NCBI GenBank assembly: GCA_001899255.1 | Contig: MKVX01000018.1 | Coordinates: 993,150-1,057,149, forward strand | Direction of reading: 5' to 3' | DNA length: 64,000 bases | Origin: Rhizobiales bacterium 62-47 | GTDB taxonomy: Bacteria > Pseudomonadota > Alphaproteobacteria > Rhizobiales > Xanthobacteraceae | Position numbers and translations under genes: made by a program | The notes under the pieces: model-generated | The model's input: the letters and a program-made list of their open reading frames with translations, nothing else | Told to the model about the DNA's origin: nothing | Database searches by the model: none | Shown here: positions 58,025-64,000 of the stretch, piece after piece | Layout: each line of letters begins with the position of its first letter | Numbering within the stretch: the stretch's first letter is position 1

Positions 58025-59374
58025 TTACACCACCATCATCACGGGGTTTTCGATCAGCTTCTTGAACGCCGTGATCAGTTGCGCACCGAGCGCACCGTCG
58101 ATGGCGCGATGATCGCAGGACAGCGTCACGCTCATCATCGACGCCACCACGATCTGACCGTTGCGCACGATGGCGCGGTCTTCACCGGTGCCGACCGCCA
58201 GGATCGACGATTGCGGCGGATTGATCACCGCGGTGAAATCCTTGATGCCGTACATGCCGAGGTTCGACACCGAGGACGTGCCGCCCTGATACTCATTCGG
58301 TTTGAGCTTCTTGGCCTTGGCGCGCGCCGCAAGGTCTTTCATCTCGTTGGAAATCGCCGACAGCGACTTCCGTTCGGCCTGCCGGATGATCGGCGTGATG
58401 AGACCGAACGGCAACGCGACCGCGACGCCGATGTCCGAATGCTTGTGGCGAAGCATGGCAGCCTCGGTCCACGACACGTTGGCATCGGGCACCTTCTGCA
58501 GCGCCAGCGCCATCGCCTTGATGACGAAGTCGTTGACGGAAAGCTTGTAGAGCGGCTTGCCGTCCTTATCCTTGCCCGCAGCCGCGTTGATCTCCTCGCG
58601 CGCGGCATTCAGCTTGCCGAGGTCGCAATCCACCGTGAGGTAGAACGTCGGCATCGAATTCGTCGCTGCCGTCAGGCGCTGCGCGATGGTCCGGCGCATG
58701 GAGTCGTGCGAAATGCTCTCGTAAGCGCCCTCTTCGTAAAGCGCGAGGATCTGCTGATCGGACATCGCCGGCGCACCGGCACCCGCAACGGCTCCGCCTG
58801 CAGCGGCCGCAGCCGGTGCCTTCAATCCCTTGCCGGACTTGGCGTCCTCCACGTCGCGCGCAACGATGCGGCCGTGCGGACCCGAACCGGTGATGCGCGA
58901 CAGTTCGATGCCGGCATCTTTCGCCAGGCGACGCGCCAGAGGCGACGAGAACACGCGCGCGTGTCCGTTGGCTTGCGCTGTCGCGGCTTGCGGCGCCCCG
59001 GTCTTGGCCGGAGCTGCTGCCGGTGCAGGTACCGGAGCTTTCGGCGCTTCGGTTTTGGCTTCGGCCTTCGGCTCTGGCTTTGCCTCAGCCTTCGCCGCAC
59101 CACCACTGCTCGCCGCCGCCTTGACGTCCTCGCCGTCACCGGCGAGCACCGCGATCACGTCGTTGACCGGAACGTCGGCTGTGCCTTCCGGCACCAAGAT
59201 CTTGGCGATGACACCTTCATCGACCGCTTCGACTTCCATCGTCGCCTTGTCGGTCTCGATCTCGGCGATGACGTCGCCGGACTTGACCTTGTCGCCCTCT
59301 TTCTTGAGCCACTTGGCGAGATTGCCCTTCTCCATGGTCGGAGACAACGCGGGCATCAGAATGTTGATCGGCAT
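58025..59374 (-). CDS. pdhC: Dihydrolipoamide acetyltransferase (PDH E2)
   Basis: E2 core of pyruvate dehydrogenase, moving acetyl groups from lipoyl-lysine to CoA. The 449-residue protein has one lipoyl domain (residues 1-80) with Lys43 in ETDKATMEV, an Ala/Pro/Lys-rich linker, a peripheral-subunit-binding domain ([34 protein letters not shown], split across about 143-175), and the catalytic domain with [10 protein letters not shown] near the C-terminus. It lies downstream of pdhB after a 74-base gap that contains a palindromic repeat. Confidence 0.95.
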   Translation of the reverse strand: MPINILMPALSPTMEKGNLAKWLKKEGDKVKSGDVIAEIETDKATMEVEAVDEGVIAKILVPEGTADVPVNDVIAVLAGDGEDVKAAASSGGAAKAEAKPEPKAEAKTEAPKAPVPAPAAAPAKTGAPQAATAQANGHARVFSSPLARRLAKDAGIELSRITGSGPHGRIVARDVEDAKSGKGLKAPAAAAAGGAVAGAGAPAMSDQQILALYEEGAYESISHDSMRRTIAQRLTAATNSMPTFYLTVDCDLGKLNAAREEINAAAGKDKDGKPLYKLSVNDFVIKAMALALQKVPDANVSWTEAAMLRHKHSDIGVAVALPFGLITPIIRQAERKSLSAISNEMKDLAARAKAKKLKPNEYQGGTSSVSNLGMYGIKDFTAVINPPQSSILAVGTGEDRAIVRNGQIVVASMMSVTLSCDHRAIDGALGAQLITAFKKLIENPVMMVV

Positions 59375-59388
59375 GTGTTAGCCCCTGC

Positions 59389-59437
59389 GCGCATGATCCC
59401 GAAAAGTGGATACCGGTTTTCGGACCGGATCATGCGC
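59389..59437. repeat. Dispersed palindrome in the pdhB-pdhC gap
   Basis: GCGCATGATCCCGAAAA...TTTTCGGACCGGATCATGCGC, an imperfect hairpin with the inner text GTGGATACCGG. I recognise this wording (GCATGATCCCGAAAAGTGG...CCGGTTTTCGG...GATCATGC) as a repeat common in Bradyrhizobium-group genomes. It fills most of the gap inside the PDH operon and could alter the E1:E2 ratio. Confidence 0.8.
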
Positions 59438-59448
59438 CAATAGAGAGT

Positions 59449-60828
<1,380 letters not shown>

Positions 60829-60861
60829 ATTCGCTCCAGGAAACTAAAGACTGCTGCGCGC

Positions 60862-61890
60862 TTAGCGATAAACGTCCGTGTAAAGTTCGGAGACATCCGG
60901 CTCCGGATCGTGCTGGGCAAAATCCGCAGACGCATTGACGATCTGACGGACTTCGGCGTCGATCGCCTTCAAATCCTGCTCGCTCACCTTGGCCGCCAGC
61001 AAGCGATTGCGAACCTGCTCGATCGGGTCCTGATCGTTGCGGACCTTTTCGACTTCCTCGCGCGTGCGATACTTCGCCGGGTCGGACATCGAGTGGCCGC
61101 GATAACGATAGGTTTGCATTTCGAGAATGAATGGCCCGTTGCCTTCACGGCACCACTTCACGGCCTTATCGCCCGCCGCCTTCACCTTGCGGACATCCAT
61201 GCCGTCGACCTGTTCGCCGGGAATGTTGAACGACGCGCCGCGTTTGGAGAAATCCTGCTGCGCCGACGAGCGGCTGACCGAGGTGCCCATCGCATAGCGG
61301 TTGTTTTCGATGACATAGATCACCGGCAGCTTCCACAGCTCCGCCATGTTGAAGCTTTCGTAGACCTGTCCCTGGTTCGCCGCACCGTCCCCGAAGTAAG
61401 CCACCGCAACGTTATCGTTGCCACGATAGCGATTGGCGAAAGCCAGACCGGTGCCAAGCGAGACTTGCGCGCCGACGATGCCGTGACCGCCGAAGAAATT
61501 CTTCTCCATGCTGAACATGTGCATGGAACCGCCCTTGCCCTTGGAATAGCCGCCGCGCCGTCCGGTCAATTCAGCCATCACGCCGTTGGCGTCCATGCCG
61601 GTCGCCAGCATGTGACCGTGATCGCGATAACCGGTGATGACCTGATCGCCCTGCTTAAGCGCCATCTGCATACCGACGACGATGGCTTCCTGACCGATAT
61701 AGAGATGGCAGAAACCGCCGATCGCTCCCATGCCGTACAACTGGCCGGCCTTCTCTTCGAAGCGCCGGATCAACAGCATCTCGCGCAGTGCGCGCAACTC
61801 CTGATCCTTGGTGAATTCGATGGAAGGGGGCGCGCCATTGCCGGCTTCCTGCCCTTTTCCCTGCGCGACGCTCTTTTTGACTGCGGCCAT
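60862..61890 (-). CDS. pdhA: Pyruvate dehydrogenase E1 alpha subunit
   Basis: E1 alpha, 342 residues, carrying the thiamine-diphosphate motif GDGAANQGQVYESFNMA (from residue 167, with Asn172 closing the metal site) and the phosphorylation-loop region YRYRGHSMSDPAKYRTREE. The N-terminus has a short Lys/Gly/Ala tail before the conserved IEFTKDQELRALREMLLIRRFEEKAGQLYGMG. It opens the pdh operon, 33 bases upstream of pdhB. The 203 bases before it contain no gene that I recognise. Confidence 0.96.
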   Translation of the reverse strand: MAAVKKSVAQGKGQEAGNGAPPSIEFTKDQELRALREMLLIRRFEEKAGQLYGMGAIGGFCHLYIGQEAIVVGMQMALKQGDQVITGYRDHGHMLATGMDANGVMAELTGRRGGYSKGKGGSMHMFSMEKNFFGGHGIVGAQVSLGTGLAFANRYRGNDNVAVAYFGDGAANQGQVYESFNMAELWKLPVIYVIENNRYAMGTSVSRSSAQQDFSKRGASFNIPGEQVDGMDVRKVKAAGDKAVKWCREGNGPFILEMQTYRYRGHSMSDPAKYRTREEVEKVRNDQDPIEQVRNRLLAAKVSEQDLKAIDAEVRQIVNASADFAQHDPEPDVSELYTDVYR

Positions 61891-62093
61891 AATGTATCCG
61901 GATGAGAGAGGCGATGACCCTCTCTACTCCAACTCATACAGGCTTGAAAGCAGCGCGTTACAATCTCGCTCAGCGCGTTATGTCGCAATGCAGCGAGACG
62001 AAACTTTCGAGATTGATTTACGCGCTTTTTGAAATTTCAGCACGACGCGTAACATCTTGCCGCGCCATCCAGCGCCCAACGTGACCGAACGAG

Positions 62094-62411
62094 TCAGTTT
62101 GACTTGACCACCCGCACCAGATCGCGCGGATTCGCGAAGTCGAGTTGATAGCGCACGCGCTCATCGAGCATGTCCGGGTCCACCCGGTCCGCGCGCAGCA
62201 ACGACACACGCTTCTCGCCTTCGATGCGTTCCTGCTTCAGCCGCGCCAGTTCGGAGGTCAGCGCGATGATTTCCTGATCGAGCTCCTGGCGAGCGTTCAA
62301 ACCGTACTTGCCGGTGTAGGCATTGACGCCAAAATAGCCGACCATCGCGGCCGCTATCGAATAGAGGGCCACGCCGGTCAGGAATGCTTTCAATCGTGCG
62401 CGAGAAACCAT
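62094..62411 (-). CDS. DivIC/FtsB-like septum formation initiator
   Basis: A 105-residue bitopic protein of the FtsB/DivIC family. It has a basic N-terminus, one helix (FLTGVALYSIAAAMVGYFGVNAY) and a coiled coil (QELDQEIIALTSELARLKQERIEGEKRVSLLRAD), the layout that joins FtsL and FtsQ in the divisome. The position just upstream of pdhA is conserved in many alphaproteobacteria. The gap to pdhA is about 200 bases. Confidence 0.88.
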   Translation of the reverse strand: MVSRARLKAFLTGVALYSIAAAMVGYFGVNAYTGKYGLNARQELDQEIIALTSELARLKQERIEGEKRVSLLRADRVDPDMLDERVRYQLDFANPRDLVRVVKSN

Positions 62412-62476
62412 GCTGCGACGATGCGACGACCCGGTTAATGGACCGCTAACAACCGGGTCGCCCTCCGCAAAACACC

Positions 62477-63043
62477 TTACGATGCCGTTTTGGCGTGCTG
62501 GCCGACCCAGGCCTCGAACGCTGTCAGATAGAGCTTGAGGAAGTCGCGCAGCGACTCTTTGGTCAATTCGCCCTTGTCGTCGAAGGCGTCGCCCAGCGCG
62601 CCAAGGTACATTTCCGGCTGCTGCAGGATCGGCCCGCTGATGCCCGGAAGGATCTGTTGCAGATGCTTGACCGCGCTGACGCCGCCATGCGCGCCCGGCG
62701 AGGTCCCGATAATTCCGATCGGCCTGCCGTTGAGCGAACTCTTGCCGGACGGCCGCGACGCGACGTCGATGGCATTCTTGAGCACGCCTGGAACCGAGCG
62801 ATTGTATTCCGGCGTGACGAACAGCACCGCAGCCGACGCCTTGATCCTGTCACGGAAGGCGACCCAGTCGGCCGGCGGTGTGCCTTCGAGATCCTGATTG
62901 AAGAACGAAATATCCTGCAGCGTGACGACCTCGAGTTGCAGCGAGGGTGGGGCCAGTTTGACGAGTGCGTTGGCAACTCTGAGCGAGAATGCCTGCTTCC
63001 GCAGGCTGCCGACGATGACTGCGACACGGTGGGAGGTGGCCAT
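62477..63043 (-). CDS. NADPH-dependent FMN reductase family protein
   Basis: A 188-residue flavodoxin-fold reductase of the ArsH/ChrR/azoreductase-like type. The FMN-phosphate loop is VGSLRKQAFSLRVANAL near residues 11-27, and VTPEYNRSVPGVLKNAID (about 77-94) is the diagnostic motif, followed by IGIIGTSPGAHGG. Start at 63043 (MATSHRVAVI) with GGAGG-like bases overlapping the opening; the frame is open 15 codons upstream. It may reduce quinones or metals; the substrate is unknown. Confidence 0.9.
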   Translation of the reverse strand: MATSHRVAVIVGSLRKQAFSLRVANALVKLAPPSLQLEVVTLQDISFFNQDLEGTPPADWVAFRDRIKASAAVLFVTPEYNRSVPGVLKNAIDVASRPSGKSSLNGRPIGIIGTSPGAHGGVSAVKHLQQILPGISGPILQQPEMYLGALGDAFDDKGELTKESLRDFLKLYLTAFEAWVGQHAKTAS

Positions 63044-63203
63044 GACAACTATCCTTGTTTCGCGACGACTGATGACGTCTCGCCTCACCTAGCGACACCT
63101 CAAAGAAGATGCAAGTGCATGGACATGCATTGGCGGCAACAGACCGCCTTTGAAGAAGTGCCGTGGCGATGAAACCCCACGCGGATACCATCGCGATGCT
63201 GCG

Positions 63204-64000
63204 TCACCCGGCCTTGTTCGGATTGATGAGGAATTTCTCCCCGGTGGCACGCTTGGCGTAGGCCGCAATGTTGGGCAGTTGCAACGTCTCCTGCAGCGAA
63301 ATCACCCGGGTGTAGTGGCTCGCAAATGTCGTCTTGAGTTCGGCGACCACCCGCGCCCGCAGCCGGGCCGCGCCTTCCGGACCGATCTTCTGAAGGAAGG
63401 GAAACAGCAACCAGCCGCCGATGCCCCACGCCATGCCGAACGACCGGTTCAGTTCGGTCGGTCCCGGATCGAGCATGCCGTACATGTAGACCTGCTTGTG
63501 CACGCTCGAGCCGTAGCGGCTGTAGACCTTGGCATTCTTGTTCGCTGCGATTTCCATGCAGGTCAGAATTTGACCGGCGAGCTTGCCGCCCCCGATGGCA
63601 TCGAACGCCAGCGTTGCGCCGGTCTCGACCAGCGCGTTGGTGAGATCGTCCATGAACGTCGGCGACGTTGAATCGCAGACATACTTGGCCCCGATGTCGC
63701 GCAGCAGCTTGGCTTGCTCGGCATTACGCACGATGTTGACGAGGCCAATGCCATCCTTGATGCAGATCTTGTTGAGCATCTGACCGAGGTTCGATGCCGC
63801 CGCCGTGTGCACCAGTGCCGTATGGCCCTCGCGACGCATCGTCTCGACCATGCCGAGCGATGTCAGCGGATTGACGAAACACGACGCGCCGTCGGCCGGC
63901 GTTGCGCCGGGCGGCAACACCAGACAGTCCGACGCCTTCATGGTCCGAAACTGCGAGTACATCGCGCCGCCGATCATCGCGACGGTCTTGCCGAGCAGCG
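63204..64000 (-). CDS. Zinc-type alcohol dehydrogenase family protein, partial
   Basis: A medium-chain dehydrogenase/reductase cut by the right end of the window; only the C-terminal 265 residues or so are present. The reading frame continues past 63977 to the edge (LLGKTVAMIGGAMYSQF), so the start lies outside. Seen are a nucleotide-binding half-site VHTAAASNLGQMLNKICIKDG and FDAIGGGKLAGQIL; the usual GxGxxG is altered to AAASNLG, as in quinone-oxidoreductase relatives. It precedes the FMN reductase gene on the same strand by about 160 bases. Substrate unknown. Confidence 0.85.
   Translation of the reverse strand, partial: LLGKTVAMIGGAMYSQFRTMKASDCLVLPPGATPADGASCFVNPLTSLGMVETMRREGHTALVHTAAASNLGQMLNKICIKDGIGLVNIVRNAEQAKLLRDIGAKYVCDSTSPTFMDDLTNALVETGATLAFDAIGGGKLAGQILTCMEIAANKNAKVYSRYGSSVHKQVYMYGMLDPGPTELNRSFGMAWGIGGWLLFPFLQKIGPEGAARLRARVVAELKTTFASHYTRVISLQETLQLPNIAAYAKRATGEKFLINPNKAG

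Noticed and set aside
56672-59443. A 923-residue open frame antisense to lpdA and pdhC
   Set aside because: It covers two certain genes on the other strand, is Arg/His/Asp-rich as expected of a GC-rich shadow frame, and has no family motif.

Overview
The window is GC-rich (roughly 60-65% by eye) chromosomal DNA from an alphaproteobacterium of the Hyphomicrobiales (Rhizobiales), most likely the Bradyrhizobium/Rhodopseudomonas/Afipia side (Nitrobacteraceae or a close Xanthobacteraceae relative). The evidence is gene order (tatABC-serS-surE-pcm-nlpD, scpAB-nagZ-SPOR-argS-dgt-erpA, pdhA-pdhB-pdhC-lpd), a lipoyl domain on PDH E1 beta, a GTTC-N7-GTTC LexA box at uvrA, and palindromic intergenic repeats of the kind seen in bradyrhizobia. 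No rRNA, tRNA, CRISPR array, transposase, integrase or phage gene was seen. It reads as core chromosome with a few accessory insertions. I did not find a clearly new multi-gene defence or mobile system.

Layout. 0.6-4.9 kb: minus-strand operon coaD-ppiA-(TolA-like secreted protein)-ppiB-queA-tgt, joining CoA synthesis, two cyclophilins and queuosine tRNA modification. 5.2-7.6 kb: a small exported protein and the Kup potassium transporter on the plus strand, lying between gyrA and coaD. 7.7-16 kb: gyrA, an NTF2-like protein, ssb, an outer-membrane beta-barrel protein and uvrA; ssb and uvrA have candidate or good SOS boxes. 16-23 kb: small or poorly known genes (SPW-motif membrane protein, 42-aa zinc peptide, tandem small GNATs, secreted Cys-rich protein, Tat-exported FAH-family enzyme, DUF3597, DUF2189, MltB-type transglycosylase, DUF1127). 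23.1-25.7 kb: trmFO followed by a protein-kinase-like/AMP-binding-C fusion. 25.9-30.3 kb: operon yajC-secD-secF-Mth938-(phytoene-synthase-like); the last two resemble the mitochondrial complex I assembly factors NDUFAF3 and NDUFAF6. 30.5-37.2 kb: a DUF815 ATPase, nlpD, pcm, an oppositely oriented single-domain response regulator, surE and serS. 37.5-46.8 kb: tatC-tatB-tatA, scpB-scpA-nagZ, a SPOR protein, argS, dgt. 46.9-54.5 kb: erpA, an RND efflux pump with adaptor and a coupled periplasmic amidohydrolase, xth and an ExoR-like Sel1 protein. 54.5-61.9 kb: ilvD and the pyruvate dehydrogenase operon. 62-64 kb: a DivIC/FtsB-like protein, an NADPH:FMN reductase and a zinc-type alcohol dehydrogenase cut by the window end.

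Most notable observations: a Tgt that has lost all four zinc ligands; a roughly 47-residue low-GC insertion in the SerS catalytic domain; a kinase-like domain fused to the C-terminal domain of acyl-CoA synthetases; a phytoene-synthase-family protein without its Asp-rich motifs next to an Mth938 protein in the secDF operon; Gln at the GyrA position equivalent to E. coli Ser83; a Tat-exported FAH enzyme; and about a dozen palindromic repeat blocks, two of them inside operons.
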